Part shown: one piece after another, positions 51,769-63,902 of the stretch
Layout: each line of letters begins with the position of its first letter
Position numbering within the stretch: position 1 is the stretch's first letter
DNA from: an uncultured Oxalobacter sp.
GTDB taxonomy: Bacteria > Pseudomonadota > Gammaproteobacteria > Burkholderiales > Burkholderiaceae_D
Length of the DNA stretch: 64,000 bases
NCBI GenBank assembly: GCA_934401755.1
Contig: CAKRSU010000004.1
Span: 29,308-93,307, forward strand
Direction: 5' to 3'
Program-made: the position numbers and the translations under genes
The notes under the pieces: model-generated
What the model saw: only the letters and a program-made list of their open reading frames with translations
Told to the model about the DNA's origin: nothing
Databases searched by the model: none

Positions 51769-53322
51769 TCATCCTTTTGAACGGCGCAAAAAGTCCTTGA
51801 TGCGAAATCCCATCACAAATAACGCCCCAAAATAAACAACGCCACAAAAAACCATAACCCCTGCCATCGCACCAATACGCATAAACGGATGACTTTTCAT
51901 GCCGATCCAATCAAATTGCCCCGCTATCCATAAAGAAGCCCCGGCAAGCAATAATAAAGCCGCAATAACACGCACAAAGAAAAGTAACCACCCCTTCTGT
52001 GGCGTATAACCGCCCCGGCGAACGAGCATCATATAAAGAATTAACGCATTAACACAACCGGCCAAACCAATAGACAACGATAATCCAGCATGATCGAAAA
52101 TCGGAACAAACAGAAAATTTAATAATTGCGTAATGACTAAGGTAAAAATACCAATCTTAACGGGCGTTTTAATATCTTGACGCGCATAAAATGCGGGCGC
52201 AAGAACACGAATCACAACAAGTCCTGTTAAACCAACCCCATAGGCAATTAAAGATTTCGACGTCATCACAACATCCGTCGCACTAAAATGACCATAATGA
52301 AATAAAGTGGTTGTACAAGGAATGGGTAATGTTATGAGCATAACCGATGCGGGCATGGCTAGCAATAAAGTCATCCGAAGCCCCCAATCTAATAAAGAAG
52401 AATACTCTTTGGCATCATGACTTGCATGTGCTTTGGACAAACTTGGCAACAAAATTGTCCCTAATGCGACACCCAATAGCGCATTGGGAAATTCCATTAA
52501 ACGATCGGCATAAGAAATCCAAGAAACACTGCCATGCGTTAATCGAGACGCAATATTGGTGTTAATCATCAAACTGATTTGAGCAACAGATGACGCAAAA
52601 ATCGCAGGAATCATTTGTCCAATAATACGGCGAACCCCCGAATTACGAAAAGCGCTCACAACATTTAAAGAAATTTTTGGCAGCATCCCCATTTTTTTTA
52701 GCCATGGAATCTGTAGGGTCATTTGAAGCAATCCCCCCACAAAGACAGCACCTGCTAAAGCTAAGACGGGTGTTTCAAGAAACGGCGCGACAAAAAGAGA
52801 AGCAACAATAAAAGAAATATTTAATAAAACCGGCGTAAAAGCAGGTATTCTGAATTCGCGATTCGTATTAAGAATCCCACCTGCTAATGCAACCATTGAC
52901 ATAAACAGGATATAGGGAAACATGATTTGCGTCATTAAAACGGATAAACGAAAAATATCATCATTATCATCAAATCCTGTTGCAATCACATAAACCACAT
53001 AATTTGAAAAAATAATACCGAATAGACAAACAATAATGAGCGTCCAAACTAACGCCGTTGCCACTTTGTCAATTAACTGCTTGGTTTCCGCTTGGCTTTT
53101 AGTTCCGGTATATTCCGCTAAAATAGGGACAAACGCCTGAGAGAAAGCCCCTTCAGCAAAAAGCCTTCTTAATAGATTAGGAATTCGAAATGCCACAAAA
53201 AACGCATCGGTTAATCCCGATGCCCCAAATGCTTTTGCCACTAATAACTCTCGAATAAGCCCTGTCACACGCGAAAGTAATGTAAAGCCTGAAACCGAGA
53301 AAAATGTCTTTAGAAAATTCAT
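51769..53322 (-). CDS. murJ: Lipid II flippase MurJ
   Basis: A 517-residue inner-membrane protein with 14 hydrophobic segments that flips lipid II for peptidoglycan assembly. Landmarks are MNFLKTFFSVSGFTLLSRVT, RELLVAKAFGASGLTDAFFV, FRIPNLLRRLFAEGAFSQAF and VPILAEY, typical of the family, and the conserved RIIGQMIPAIFASSVAQIS. I chose the ATG at 53322. The open frame extends over 100 codons further upstream, but across the promoter and start of the divergent rplU gene and without family resemblance. Confidence 0.96.
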   Translation of the reverse strand: MNFLKTFFSVSGFTLLSRVTGLIRELLVAKAFGASGLTDAFFVAFRIPNLLRRLFAEGAFSQAFVPILAEYTGTKSQAETKQLIDKVATALVWTLIIVCLFGIIFSNYVVYVIATGFDDNDDIFRLSVLMTQIMFPYILFMSMVALAGGILNTNREFRIPAFTPVLLNISFIVASLFVAPFLETPVLALAGAVFVGGLLQMTLQIPWLKKMGMLPKISLNVVSAFRNSGVRRIIGQMIPAIFASSVAQISLMINTNIASRLTHGSVSWISYADRLMEFPNALLGVALGTILLPSLSKAHASHDAKEYSSLLDWGLRMTLLLAMPASVMLITLPIPCTTTLFHYGHFSATDVVMTSKSLIAYGVGLTGLVVIRVLAPAFYARQDIKTPVKIGIFTLVITQLLNFLFVPIFDHAGLSLSIGLAGCVNALILYMMLVRRGGYTPQKGWLLFFVRVIAALLLLAGASLWIAGQFDWIGMKSHPFMRIGAMAGVMVFCGVVYFGALFVMGFRIKDFLRRSKG

Positions 53323-53497
53323 GATGGCATTATATCTCACACGCCGTTTTTCTGGATGAATCCATTTTCTTCGTTCAAAACAGTCACATAGTCCCTTTTT
53401 CTTTGACTTTTCAATAAGCTCCTGTATAATAAGCAGTTTATTCTTTCCGTCCTGATTTATCAGGTTTTTTAACATTATTCTTATTGATGGAGTTTCC

Positions 53498-53809
53498 ATG
53501 TACGCGGTCATAAAAACCGGGGGCAAACAGTATAAGGTTGCAGTCGGCGAAAAACATAAAGTAGAACAGATACCGGCGGAAGTTGGATCAGAAGTCACTT
53601 TAGACCAAATTTTGGCGGTTGGTGAAGGCGAATCTATTCGTGTTGGCACCCCATTGGTTAAAGGGGCAACCGTTCTGGCAAAAGTGATTTCCGAAGGTCG
53701 TCACAAAAAAGTGAAGATTTTCAAGATGCGCAGACGTAAACATTATCAAAAACGTCAAGGACATCGTCAGAACTACACTGAATTGGAAATTATCTCCATT
53801 AATGCTTGA
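53498..53809 (+). CDS. rplU: 50S ribosomal protein L21
   Basis: A 103-residue protein with the family start [19 protein letters not shown] and conserved [24 protein letters not shown] lies before the ATG. It is followed by rpmA and obgE, the standard order, and is divergent from murJ. Confidence 0.97.
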   Translation: MYAVIKTGGKQYKVAVGEKHKVEQIPAEVGSEVTLDQILAVGEGESIRVGTPLVKGATVLAKVISEGRHKKVKIFKMRRRKHYQKRQGHRQNYTELEIISINA

Positions 53810-53872
53810 TAATCTCCTAGCAATAAGTCGCAACGATTCTGTTTTAAAACAGTCTAATACAGGGGTCTAAAA

Positions 53873-54130
53873 ATGGCACATAAAAAAGGGGGCGGTACTA
53901 CCCGCAACGGACGTGAATCCGAATCAAAACGCTTAGGCGTTAAAGTGTACGGCGGACAAGCTATTAATGCCGGCAGCATTATTATGCGTCAGCGTGGTAC
54001 AACCATTCATCCTGGAGAAAATGTGGGTATGGGCAAAGATCATACCTTGTTTGCTCTGATCAATGGGACCGTCAAGTTTGTGATTAAAGGCGCTGCGAAA
54101 AAACACTATGCAACAGTTGTTCCTAATTAA
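53873..54130 (+). CDS. rpmA: 50S ribosomal protein L27
   Basis: An 85-residue protein beginning [20 protein letters not shown], with [20 protein letters not shown] and [20 protein letters not shown]. The mature N-terminus reaches the peptidyl transferase centre. There is no Firmicute-type leader to cleave. AGGGG precedes the ATG. A hairpin with T-run separates it from obgE. Confidence 0.97.
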   Translation: MAHKKGGGTTRNGRESESKRLGVKVYGGQAINAGSIIMRQRGTTIHPGENVGMGKDHTLFALINGTVKFVIKGAAKKHYATVVPN

Positions 54131-54215
54131 AAGTTTTAGCAACTGAAAAATAGTCGCATAAAATCGAACTTAACGGATCTAACCGCGCCTTGATAACGTT
54201 AAGGTTAGATATAAT

Positions 54216-55369
<1,154 letters not shown>

Positions 55370-55410
55370 CCCTATTTTTTTCATCTATCTTCGCACTGGC
55401 AGGAAATGTT

Positions 55411-56535
55411 ATGAGTTCCATTATCAAAAAAGCCAAACGTCTTATCATTAAAGTCGGATCTTCTTTAGTGACCAATGATGGACATGGCCTTGACCTTGCT
55501 GCTGTTGCAACATGGGCCAAACAAATTGCAAAATTGCATGAACAAGGAAAAGAAGTCATCCTCGTTAGCTCGGGAGCAATCGCTGAAGGCATGCTTCAAC
55601 TCGGCTTTAAACAACGCCCAGAAGAAGTGAATGAATTGCAAGCTTGTGCCGCCGTTGGACAAATGGGATTAGCTCAAATCTACCAAACAAGCTTTGATCG
55701 CTATGGTCTAAAAACCGCTCAGATTTTATTAACGCATGCTGATTTTGCCGATAGAACCCGATATCTGAATGCTCGAGCAACATTACTTGCCCTATTTCGG
55801 TTAAATGTTTTGCCTATTATTAATGAAAACGATACAGTTGTTACCGATGAAATTAAATTCGGAGACAACGACACCTTAGGCTCTCTGGTTGCCAATCTTA
55901 TCGAAGCCGATGCCTTAATTATCCTCACAGACCAAAAAGGTTTATTTACGGCAGATCCCCGCAAAGATAGCTCAGCAACATTAATTACCGAAGCACATGC
56001 GGGAGACCCTGAATTGGAAAAAATGGCAGGGGGCACAGGATCTGGAATCGGACGAGGCGGCATGCTAACAAAAATTCTCGCGGCAAAACGCGCGGCTCGC
56101 TCCGGCGCACATACCATCATCGCTTGGGGGCGTGAACCTAATGCACTGATCCGCTTATCCGAAGGAGAAATGATCGGGACACAATTATTAGCCCCCAATC
56201 ACCATCTTCAAGCGAAAAAACAATGGATGGCAGACCATTTACAAACCGCAGGAAAAGTTTTTCTAGATGCGGGGGCCATCCAAAAAATTCAAAAAGAAGG
56301 AAAATCTTTATTACCTATTGGAATTATTCGCGTTGAAGGCGAATTTGTCCGTGGTGAAATCGTCTCTTGCATCGACGGGAACGGTCATGAAATTGCGCGA
56401 GGACTCGCCAATTATTCAAGTCGTGAAACCGCATTGATTGCCCGCCATAAATCCACCGATATCACAAACATTTTAGGATATGAGGGGGATCAAGAATTCA
56501 TCCATCGAGACAATATGATTGTTTTACAAGATTAA
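55411..56535 (+). CDS. proB: Glutamate 5-kinase
   Basis: A 374-residue enzyme that phosphorylates glutamate in proline synthesis. The amino acid kinase domain starts [20 protein letters not shown], with [33 protein letters not shown] and [22 protein letters not shown]-terminal PUA domain (about residues 275-374) includes [13 protein letters not shown] [18 protein letters not shown]. Feedback inhibition by proline is usual in the family. AGGAA precedes the ATG. proA is not adjacent. Confidence 0.97.
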   Translation: MSSIIKKAKRLIIKVGSSLVTNDGHGLDLAAVATWAKQIAKLHEQGKEVILVSSGAIAEGMLQLGFKQRPEEVNELQACAAVGQMGLAQIYQTSFDRYGLKTAQILLTHADFADRTRYLNARATLLALFRLNVLPIINENDTVVTDEIKFGDNDTLGSLVANLIEADALIILTDQKGLFTADPRKDSSATLITEAHAGDPELEKMAGGTGSGIGRGGMLTKILAAKRAARSGAHTIIAWGREPNALIRLSEGEMIGTQLLAPNHHLQAKKQWMADHLQTAGKVFLDAGAIQKIQKEGKSLLPIGIIRVEGEFVRGEIVSCIDGNGHEIARGLANYSSRETALIARHKSTDITNILGYEGDQEFIHRDNMIVLQD

Positions 56536-56538
56536 AAA

Positions 56539-57123
56539 TTAACCAGCATTATATTTATTCTCTTTTTGAAGCGGCCGGTTATACCGAAGACGATCAACGA
56601 TCAACGATGCCGGCCCCTCAATATGGGCCGCATCACAAAAATAATCGAGCCATAACACTGCGCGAGGCCGATTCGCCGCATACCAATTAATGGGGCGCCA
56701 AGCATCACTTTTTGACAGATTCCATTGTTGATTCTTACGATCGGCATACGCATAACGATGATACTCTTTACTGGCGCAACGCAATCCTTCATAGCTCACA
56801 TTAACGGCACCGGACTGGCTCTTTGCGATTAACGTATATCTCACTTCAGAATCCCCACTAATCGAAATGGATTTCGCATCGATAAAGAAACGCTGCGTTT
56901 GAGTGGGACCAATTTCAAACGACAATAAATCATCGTCTTGTGGATACGCGGGTAGCACAACAGGCAACACTTTGAATTCTTTGGGCTTATCTTCTTCTGC
57001 TTCATCATCAGGCCATCCGGTATCTCCCAAAATGGTAATATCTGCAGCCGCTTGTAAGCTCAAAAACATCGCCATCAAAAAAACAAATCCCTTTAATGGG
57101 CGCCATACAAAATGATTGGCCAT
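56539..57123 (-). CDS. CNP1-like family periplasmic protein
   Basis: A 194-residue protein with an N-terminal signal peptide (LKGFVFLMAMFLSLQAAADI) and a CNP1-like domain. RFFIDAKSISISGDSEVRYT, VNVSYEGLRCASKEYHRYAY and DYFCDAAHIEGPASLIVDRL are typical. The family is found mainly in betaproteobacteria, with no known reaction; the position beside rppH and proB is conserved. Two cysteines in the mature part could form a disulfide. Its ATG overlaps the rppH stop by one base (TAATG), so the two are coupled. Confidence 0.85.
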   Translation of the reverse strand: MANHFVWRPLKGFVFLMAMFLSLQAAADITILGDTGWPDDEAEEDKPKEFKVLPVVLPAYPQDDDLLSFEIGPTQTQRFFIDAKSISISGDSEVRYTLIAKSQSGAVNVSYEGLRCASKEYHRYAYADRKNQQWNLSKSDAWRPINWYAANRPRAVLWLDYFCDAAHIEGPASLIVDRLRYNRPLQKENKYNAG

Positions 57124-57719
57124 TACCGATCCCTATTCTGTTCAGACTGTTTTTGATTGTCGAGACTCATTTTATCTAATCGTTGCTCATTTTTAATCAT
57201 AGGCGCATGATATTTAGCATAAAGCGCCTGATCCATTTTAGGGATAGGATCTAAAAAATGAGAAAGCTCTTGCAATGCCTTAATATAGACATTACGCTTA
57301 AATTCAATGACCACATCAAGCGGAACCCAATACTGATGCCAACGCCACGCATCAAACTCTGGCGTTTCAGAAGTCCCGTTTAAATTAACATCGGTATCAC
57401 GACCTAACATCCGTAGCAAAAACCATATTTGCTTTTGCCCTCGATAATGCCCTCGAATTTCACGTCGGATAAAATGCGAAGGAACATCATAACGTAACCA
57501 ATTTTTGGTTCGTCCAATAATGGCAACATGTTCACGTTTTAATCCCGTTTCTTCGCGCAATTCCCGATACATAGCCTGCTCTGGCGTTTCGCCATGCTTA
57601 ATCCCCCCTTGGGGAAATTGCCATGAACGTTCTCTTATTCGTTTACCCCACCAAACTTGATTATGCGTATTTAGCAGAATAATTCCGACGTTGGGGCGAT
57701 AACCTTCTCGGTCAAGCAT
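57123..57719 (-). CDS. rppH: RNA pyrophosphohydrolase RppH
   Basis: A 198-residue NUDIX enzyme that removes pyrophosphate from mRNA 5' ends, starting RNase E-dependent decay. It begins [20 protein letters not shown], with [20 protein letters not shown], the NUDIX box [20 protein letters not shown] and TGL, and the conserved [21 protein letters not shown] charged tail rich in Gln and Lys follows, as in betaproteobacterial versions. GAGG precedes the ATG. It is divergent from proS. Confidence 0.96.
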   Translation of the reverse strand: MLDREGYRPNVGIILLNTHNQVWWGKRIRERSWQFPQGGIKHGETPEQAMYRELREETGLKREHVAIIGRTKNWLRYDVPSHFIRREIRGHYRGQKQIWFLLRMLGRDTDVNLNGTSETPEFDAWRWHQYWVPLDVVIEFKRNVYIKALQELSHFLDPIPKMDQALYAKYHAPMIKNEQRLDKMSLDNQKQSEQNRDR

Positions 57720-57910
57720 TTTTCACCTCAATGTCTTAGCAAGATGCTTATCAACCATTTTCCTCAAAATCAACAACCATTTCCTGCATCAGTTGCAACA
57801 AATAAGCCCTTAATTATTGATGTTTGAGCAATCGATAAACGCATCGGCCAGTTAATCCTTTAAAATCATACCGATTATAACCCTGTTAAGTAATAAAAGT
57901 ATTCACTGTT

Positions 57911-59650
57911 ATGAGAGCATCTCAATTTTTTATCTCAACGTTAAAAGAAGCCCCTGCTGATGCCGAAGTCATCAGCCATAAATTAATGGTTCGCGCCGGC
58001 ATGATTCGACGTTTAGGTTCTGGCATTTATGCTTATATGCCTATGGGCCTTAAAGTCATTCGAAAAATAGAAAAGATTATCCGCGAGGAAATGAATCGCT
58101 CGGGCGCTCTTGAATTATTAATGCCCATTGTTCAACCAGCAGAACTTTGGCAAGAAACAGGTCGATGGCAAAAATATGGTCCGGAACTCCTCAGAATCAA
58201 AGACCGTCACGATCATGATTTTGTCATTCAACCGACTTCCGAAGAAATGATCACGGATATTGCGAGAAGCGTTATCAAATCCTATCGTCAACTCCCTGTC
58301 AATTTTTACCACATTCAAACCAAATTTCGTGACGAACGCCGCCCTCGTTTTGGATTAATGCGTGGTCGTGAATTTACCATGAAAGATGCTTATTCCTTTG
58401 ATCGTGATATCGAAGGACTCAAACATTCTTACCAAATCATGTTTGATGCGTATGTACGTATTTTCAATCGCTTTGGTCTTGATTTTCGTCCGGTTGCAGC
58501 CGATAACGGCTCAATTGGCGGATCTGGTTCTCATGAATTTCATGTGATTGCAGAAACCGGCGAAGATGCTTTGGTTTATTGTCCGAATTCTGATTATGCA
58601 GCGAATATGGAAGCGGCCCAAGCCCTTCCGCCTCAAACATTACGAAATGCACCGTCTATGCCAATGACAAAAGTTGCAACACCCGGACAAAAAGCATGCG
58701 AAGCAGTCAGTGCCTTTTTGAAATTACCCATCACACAATCATTGAAAGTCATTGCCGTTATTAGAAATGACATTCCCGAAGGAGAAAACGGCCATTTTGT
58801 GGTCATCTTAATGCGTGGAGACCATGAACTCAATGAAGTAAAAACGGAAAAAATCATTGGTGAATTTCGTTTTGCCAGTGATAGTGAAATCATTCACTAT
58901 CTCGGTTGTGAAACCGGCTATCTTGGCCCTATCGGCCTTAATGAACGCCCAGATATTGATTTATACGCCGATCACGCAGTAACCGTTATGTCTGATTTTA
59001 TCTGTGGGGCCAATGAAAAAGATACCCATTATATGGGCGTGAATTGGGAACGTGACTTACCACTCCCCTCTCATATTGATGATTTTAGAAATGTGGTTGA
59101 AGGAGATCCTTCCCCCGATGGAAAAGGTGTGCTTGCCATTCAACGTGGCATTGAAGTCGGTCATGTCTTTCAATTAGGAACTCGCTACTCCAAAGACATG
59201 AACGCCACCTATCTTGATGAAAACGGAAAACCTCAACTCATGCAAATGGGGTGTTACGGTATTGGCGTAACACGTGTTGCAGCAGCAGCTATTGAACAAA
59301 ATAATGATGACAAAGGGATGATTTGGCCAACTGCCATTGCCCCCTTTGAAGTGGTTCTTTGCCCCGTCGGCTATGATCGCAATGAAACCGTTAAATCCGC
59401 AGTTGATACCTTATACGACACGCTAAAGGCGGCAGGCATTGACGTGATTTTAGACGATCGAGGCGAACGCCCTGGTGTTATGTTCTCAGACTGGGAATTA
59501 ATTGGCATTCCTCATCGTATCGTTGTTGGCGATCGCGGTCTTAAAAATGGTCAGATGGAATATCAAGCTCGTCATCACGAAAAAGCCCGCACGATTCCAG
59601 TCGCCGATATGGCTGACTTTATCATTCACCAAATTCAGTCAGAACGATAA
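57911..59650 (+). CDS. proS: Prolyl-tRNA synthetase (bacterial type, with editing domain)
   Basis: A 579-residue class II synthetase. Motif 2 lies in [20 protein letters not shown] with [10 protein letters not shown]. The INS editing domain occupies about residues 225-390. Motif 3 is [20 protein letters not shown]. The C-terminal anticodon-binding domain starts [16 protein letters not shown] and includes [20 protein letters not shown]. It is divergent from rppH and carries its own terminator. Confidence 0.97.
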   Translation: MRASQFFISTLKEAPADAEVISHKLMVRAGMIRRLGSGIYAYMPMGLKVIRKIEKIIREEMNRSGALELLMPIVQPAELWQETGRWQKYGPELLRIKDRHDHDFVIQPTSEEMITDIARSVIKSYRQLPVNFYHIQTKFRDERRPRFGLMRGREFTMKDAYSFDRDIEGLKHSYQIMFDAYVRIFNRFGLDFRPVAADNGSIGGSGSHEFHVIAETGEDALVYCPNSDYAANMEAAQALPPQTLRNAPSMPMTKVATPGQKACEAVSAFLKLPITQSLKVIAVIRNDIPEGENGHFVVILMRGDHELNEVKTEKIIGEFRFASDSEIIHYLGCETGYLGPIGLNERPDIDLYADHAVTVMSDFICGANEKDTHYMGVNWERDLPLPSHIDDFRNVVEGDPSPDGKGVLAIQRGIEVGHVFQLGTRYSKDMNATYLDENGKPQLMQMGCYGIGVTRVAAAAIEQNNDDKGMIWPTAIAPFEVVLCPVGYDRNETVKSAVDTLYDTLKAAGIDVILDDRGERPGVMFSDWELIGIPHRIVVGDRGLKNGQMEYQARHHEKARTIPVADMADFIIHQIQSER

Positions 59651-59656
59651 ATGCTC

Positions 59657-59687
59657 AAAAACGCCAGAGATTTTTCTGGCGTTTTTT
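59657..59687 (+). terminator. Terminator of proS
   Basis: AAAAACGCCAGA (59657-59668) pairs with TCTGGCGTTTTT (59675-59686) around a six-base loop, followed by T. It begins six bases past the proS stop. Confidence 0.85.
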
Positions 59688-59755
59688 ATTTTCTTGACTT
59701 CTACCTATTTTTGCATGAATGATGCCGTTAACTTCACCATAAAAATAAGTTCATC

Positions 59756-60028
59756 CTACTTCAGATGCTTTGATACCAGTTTCGTCATCTCAAACATAGA
59801 AACTTGTTTTTTTCCATCAAAAATAGGGAGCAAGGCCTGATCGGCATTAATATTTCGACGATTATCTGGATCTTGTAACTGATTTTTCTTAATGTACTCC
59901 CAGAGCTTTTTAGTCACCTGCGTTCTGGGCAATGGCTCAGCCCCAACAATTACTGCGAGTTCTTCACTCGGTGTTAATGGTTTCATAAAAGCAGAAACGG
60001 AACCAGTCACTTCTTTTTTTGTTGCCAT
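59756..60028 (-). CDS. SWIB/MDM2 domain protein
   Basis: A 90-residue basic protein consisting almost entirely of a SWIB domain: FMKPLTPSEELAVIVGAEPL, PRTQVTKKLWEYIKKNQLQD, PDNRRNINADQALLPIFDGK and VSMFEMTKLVSKHLK. SWIB domains are known from eukaryotic chromatin remodellers and from a set of bacteria including betaproteobacteria and Chlamydia, where the role is not settled. A lysine-rich N-terminus may help bind nucleic acid. Confidence 0.9.
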   Translation of the reverse strand: MATKKEVTGSVSAFMKPLTPSEELAVIVGAEPLPRTQVTKKLWEYIKKNQLQDPDNRRNINADQALLPIFDGKKQVSMFEMTKLVSKHLK

Positions 60029-60211
60029 AACAAAGCCTTTAGTTCAAATATGAGCGTTAACACATTTTTAGAGTTGATAATATGCTATTTGTTGAAGATT
60101 GCAAGCTTTTTCCATCAACCCATCTTAAAGTCTAATTCTTGTTTTCTCTTTTACGACACTTTGAATGGCTTTTCTTTCAAAAAGCCATCCATTAAAACGT
60201 TTTTTTGACCA

Positions 60212-61579
60212 TTAATGCATACCAGGCATCATTCCTTTTAACCCTCGAAGCATTTTCATCATGCCGCCATTTTTCATTTTTTTCATCATGGATTGGACCT
60301 GATCAAACTGATTCAAAAGTCGATTCACTTCTTGGACTTGAACACCCGCTCCTGCTGCAATTCGACGTTTTCTAGATGCTTTAATTAATTCTGGCTTTGC
60401 CCTTTCTTGAGGGGTCATCGCATTAATAATGCCCGTCATTTTAGCAACACCTTGGCTGGCTTTTTCAAAATTTGCACCTTGCGCAGCCATTCTAAATTGA
60501 GCAGGGAGTTTATCAATCATACTGGCCATACCACCCATGCTCTTCATTTGAACCAATTGCGCTTGAAAATCATTAAGATCAAAACGAGCACCAGACTTCA
60601 GTTTTTTCTCAAGAACTTTTGCTGCCTTAATATCCACCGCTTTGCGTGCTTCTTCAACTAACGCAACAATATCGCCCATGCCCAAAATACGATCGGCCAT
60701 GCGGTGTGGATCAAAAGCTTCTAGCCCTTCTAATTTTTCAGATACCCCAATAAACTTAATAGGTTTTCCCGTTACATGCCGAACCGATAAGGCCGCACCA
60801 CCACGCGCATCCCCATCAAGTTTTGTCAAAATAATACCCGTCAACGGCAAGGTTTCATTAAACACACTGGCCACATTAATGGCATCTTGCCCTGACATCG
60901 CATCAACAACAAATAGCGTTTCAATCGGATTTAATGTCTGATACAAACTTGAAATCTCTTGCATCATCTGTTCATCAATACCCAATCGCCCAGCAGTATC
61001 AACAATGACCACATCATGAAAATGGCGTTTTGCATAATCCACCGCAGCAACTGCAATTTCAACCGGCGTTAACCCGGACTGAGCCTCAAAAAAATCAGCG
61101 CCACATTGGGTTGAAACCGTTTCTAGCTGTTTAATCGCAGCGGGTCGATAAATATCGGCAGAAACCGTTAGCACTTTCTTTTTTAACTGGCGCTGTAAAT
61201 ACAAAGCTAATTTACCGACTGTCGTTGTCTTACCAACCCCTTGCAATCCCGCCATCAAAATAATAGCAGGCGGTTGTGTGGCAAAATTAAGTGCGGATGC
61301 TTTAGCGCCTAAATCGGCGCCCATTACCGATGCCAATTCATCTTGGACAACCCCCACTAATGCTTGTCCAGGAGTCAATGATTCAATCACATCTTTTCCC
61401 ATTGCTTTTTCGCGAACATTCTTAATAAATGTTCTAACAACAGGCAATGCAACATCCGCTTCAATTAATGCCAATCTCACCTCACGCAACATGGCAGCGG
61501 TATTGGATTCAGTTAAGCGAGCTTCCCCTTTTAGGGTCTTTACAACTTTTGCAAGTCGTTGAGTTAGATTATCTAGCAT
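60212..61579 (-). CDS. ffh: Signal recognition particle protein Ffh (SRP54)
   Basis: A 455-residue GTPase that delivers membrane proteins to the translocon with 4.5S RNA and FtsY. The N domain (MLDNLTQRLAKVVKTLKGEA) leads to the G domain: P-loop LMAGLQGVGKTTTVGKLALY, DTAGRLGIDEQMM, TKLDGDARGGAALSV and GVSEKLEGLEAFDPHRMADR. The methionine-rich M domain (about residues 320-455; QVQSMMKKMKNGGMMKMLRG) ends in LKGMMPGMH. The 4.5S RNA gene was not seen nearby. Confidence 0.97.
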   Translation of the reverse strand: MLDNLTQRLAKVVKTLKGEARLTESNTAAMLREVRLALIEADVALPVVRTFIKNVREKAMGKDVIESLTPGQALVGVVQDELASVMGADLGAKASALNFATQPPAIILMAGLQGVGKTTTVGKLALYLQRQLKKKVLTVSADIYRPAAIKQLETVSTQCGADFFEAQSGLTPVEIAVAAVDYAKRHFHDVVIVDTAGRLGIDEQMMQEISSLYQTLNPIETLFVVDAMSGQDAINVASVFNETLPLTGIILTKLDGDARGGAALSVRHVTGKPIKFIGVSEKLEGLEAFDPHRMADRILGMGDIVALVEEARKAVDIKAAKVLEKKLKSGARFDLNDFQAQLVQMKSMGGMASMIDKLPAQFRMAAQGANFEKASQGVAKMTGIINAMTPQERAKPELIKASRKRRIAAGAGVQVQEVNRLLNQFDQVQSMMKKMKNGGMMKMLRGLKGMMPGMH

Positions 61580-61957
61580 AGGTCTATTTTTTAGAAAAAG
61601 ACAAAATCACTTCAAAAGCTATGCCTTATATCCCTGCCCTAAAGGATAAGGTTTACGGCATATTAACAACTGAGCTGATCAAATCTGCTCAATTAAGATG
61701 GCATATTTTAAACGTTTTTCTACTTAGACGGGAATTGTCCCTATCACGTTAAATCCTTAAAAAATCGAGATAACTTGCCAATGACAAGATGAATTGCGCT
61801 CTTTTTTCCAGAAAAGTGTTTTTTCCGAATCAATATCACCCCTTGAAAAGGACTTTTTGTTGCGAATGTCTCTTTTTATATTCTAAAATCTAAATTTACT
61901 CTGATTCCGTGTGACCTTTTAGTACACATTTTTTGAAGATATAAAGCGAGACTTCTT
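61580..61957. other. Divergent intergenic region between ffh and fhs
   Basis: About 380 bases holding the promoters of two divergent genes. No coding frame, riboswitch or strong dyad was recognised. Confidence 0.4.
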
Positions 61958-63631
61958 ATGACATCTGATATTGCAATTGCTCAAAGTGCGAAAATGCTCC
62001 GTATCACAGAGGTTGCACAGCGTTACGATATTGCCGAAGAATATACTGAACCTTATGGCCATTACAAGGCAAAAATCAACCTTGATTTCCTTGACACCTT
62101 AAAGGATAAGCCTGATGGAAAACTGATCATGGTAACTGCCATCAGTCCAACCCCTGCGGGTGAAGGGAAAACCACAACAACAATTGGACTGGGTGACGCA
62201 CTAAATCGGATCGGCAAAAAAACCATTATTTGTTTACGTGAACCTTCTATGGGTCCTGTTTTCGGGATGAAAGGAGGCGCAGCAGGCGGCGGCTATTCTC
62301 AAGTCATCCCCATGGAAGATATTAATCTCCATTTCACGGGAGATATTAGTGCTGTATCGCTAGCCAATAACTTACTGTCCGCATTAATTGACAACCATAT
62401 TCAGCAAGGTAACGAACTGGGTATTGATATACGACGCATCGTATGGAAACGTGTCATTGACATGAATGATCGTGCCTTACGTAATATTACAATCGGATTA
62501 GGCGGCCCTGGTAATGGTTATCCTCGCACAGATGGTTTTGACATTGCCGTTGCTTCTGAAGTAATGGCTATTTTCTGTCTTGCCAATAATTTACAAGACC
62601 TTAAAGATCGTTTAGGACGTATCGTCGTTGCGTATACGCGTGATCGCAAACCCATTTTAGCCAGTGATTTAAAAGCACATGGGGCAATGGCAGCCCTTTT
62701 AAAAGATGCGATTAAACCGAATATGGTTCAAACGCTTGAAAATAACCTAGCCTTCATTCATGGGGGACCTTTTGCGAATATTGCCACCGGTTGTAATTCG
62801 GTTATTGCTACAAAATCGGCTTTAAAATTAGCAGATTATGTGGTGACAGAAAGTGGCTTCGGTGCCGATTTAGGTGCAGAAAAATTCGTCGATATTGTTT
62901 GCCGTAAATCAGGTCTGCGTCCTGATTGCGCCGTTTTAGTCGTCACGGTTCGCGCTCTAAAATACCATGGGGGCGTTGACTTAAAAGATTTAGGCAAAGA
63001 AAACCTAGAAGCCCTTGAAAAAGGGATCTCTCACTTGGAACGCCATATTCATAATATTAGAGAACACTATGGCATTCCTTGCGTCATCTGTATTAACCAT
63101 TTCACATTAGATACCGATGCGGAATTGCATTTATTAGAAAACAAAATGGCAAACCGCGGTACACCTATTGTGGTTTCTAAACATTGGAGTCAAGGCGGAA
63201 AAGGTGCTGAAGGTTTAGCAAAAGCCGTTGTTGACATGATTGACACAACGCCAAGCAATTTCAAATTTGTCTATGATGACAATTTGTCCATTTGGGACAA
63301 AATGAAAACCTTAGCTACCAAACTATATGGTGCAAAAGATATTGTCGCCGATAGCAAAGTAAAGGGACAAATTCGGAAATTAGAAGAAGACGGTTATGGT
63401 AAATATCCGCTTTGCGTTGCCAAAACCCAGTACTCTTTCTCAACAGATCCTGCACTACGGGGCGCACCGAGTGACCATTTTGTGAATATCCGTGAAGTGA
63501 AAATTGCAGCAGGTGCTGAATTTATCGTCGTTTATTGTGGTGATGTCATGACAATGCCTGGATTACCGAGAGTCCCATCATCTAATAACATTGATATTGA
63601 TGCAAACGGACGCATTAGCGGACTGTTCTAA
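61958..63631 (+). CDS. fhs: Formate-tetrahydrofolate ligase
   Basis: A 557-residue ATP-dependent enzyme that activates formate to 10-formyl-tetrahydrofolate. It has the P-loop [92 protein letters not shown] and the late [20 protein letters not shown]. In an oxalate user, formate is the product of Oxc plus formyl-CoA transfer, so Fhs can assimilate part of it. It stands alone, divergent from ffh, with its own terminator. Confidence 0.97.
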   Translation: MTSDIAIAQSAKMLRITEVAQRYDIAEEYTEPYGHYKAKINLDFLDTLKDKPDGKLIMVTAISPTPAGEGKTTTTIGLGDALNRIGKKTIICLREPSMGPVFGMKGGAAGGGYSQVIPMEDINLHFTGDISAVSLANNLLSALIDNHIQQGNELGIDIRRIVWKRVIDMNDRALRNITIGLGGPGNGYPRTDGFDIAVASEVMAIFCLANNLQDLKDRLGRIVVAYTRDRKPILASDLKAHGAMAALLKDAIKPNMVQTLENNLAFIHGGPFANIATGCNSVIATKSALKLADYVVTESGFGADLGAEKFVDIVCRKSGLRPDCAVLVVTVRALKYHGGVDLKDLGKENLEALEKGISHLERHIHNIREHYGIPCVICINHFTLDTDAELHLLENKMANRGTPIVVSKHWSQGGKGAEGLAKAVVDMIDTTPSNFKFVYDDNLSIWDKMKTLATKLYGAKDIVADSKVKGQIRKLEEDGYGKYPLCVAKTQYSFSTDPALRGAPSDHFVNIREVKIAAGAEFIVVYCGDVMTMPGLPRVPSSNNIDIDANGRISGLF

Positions 63632-63638
63632 ATTAAAA

Positions 63639-63672
63639 AAAACTGAATCTAGTTAAAACTAGATTCAGTTTT
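63639..63672 (+). terminator. Terminator of fhs
   Basis: AAACTGAATCTAGT and ACTAGATTCAGTTT are perfect complements around a short loop, flanked by A- and T-runs, starting eight bases past the fhs stop. Confidence 0.85.
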
Positions 63673-63902
63673 ACTTAAGTCGTTGAGACAGTTATATTTA
63701 AGGTTTTATTAAACGAATTAATAGTTGATTTTGCTATTGGTTATTGCCCTCTAGTCGTTGTTTATCAAACAGCGTCATTTGATTTTGTTATCGGCAAGAT
63801 TCTGCAATGATGGGCATGATTTTTCCCCTATGTACGGGAAGCACGATTAAAAATAAGTGAAAATACCTCAATAGGTAAAGCGAAAATTAAAAGGGAAAGA
63901 AC

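Noticed and set aside
51769..53649. Extended MurJ start about 110 codons upstream
   Set aside because: The extra sequence overlaps the promoter and first codons of divergent rplU and has no MurJ resemblance; the family start MNFLKTFF at 53322 fits.
55719..56198. Open frame of 159 codons opposite proB
   Set aside because: Antisense to conserved glutamate kinase motifs; composition is that of a shadow frame.
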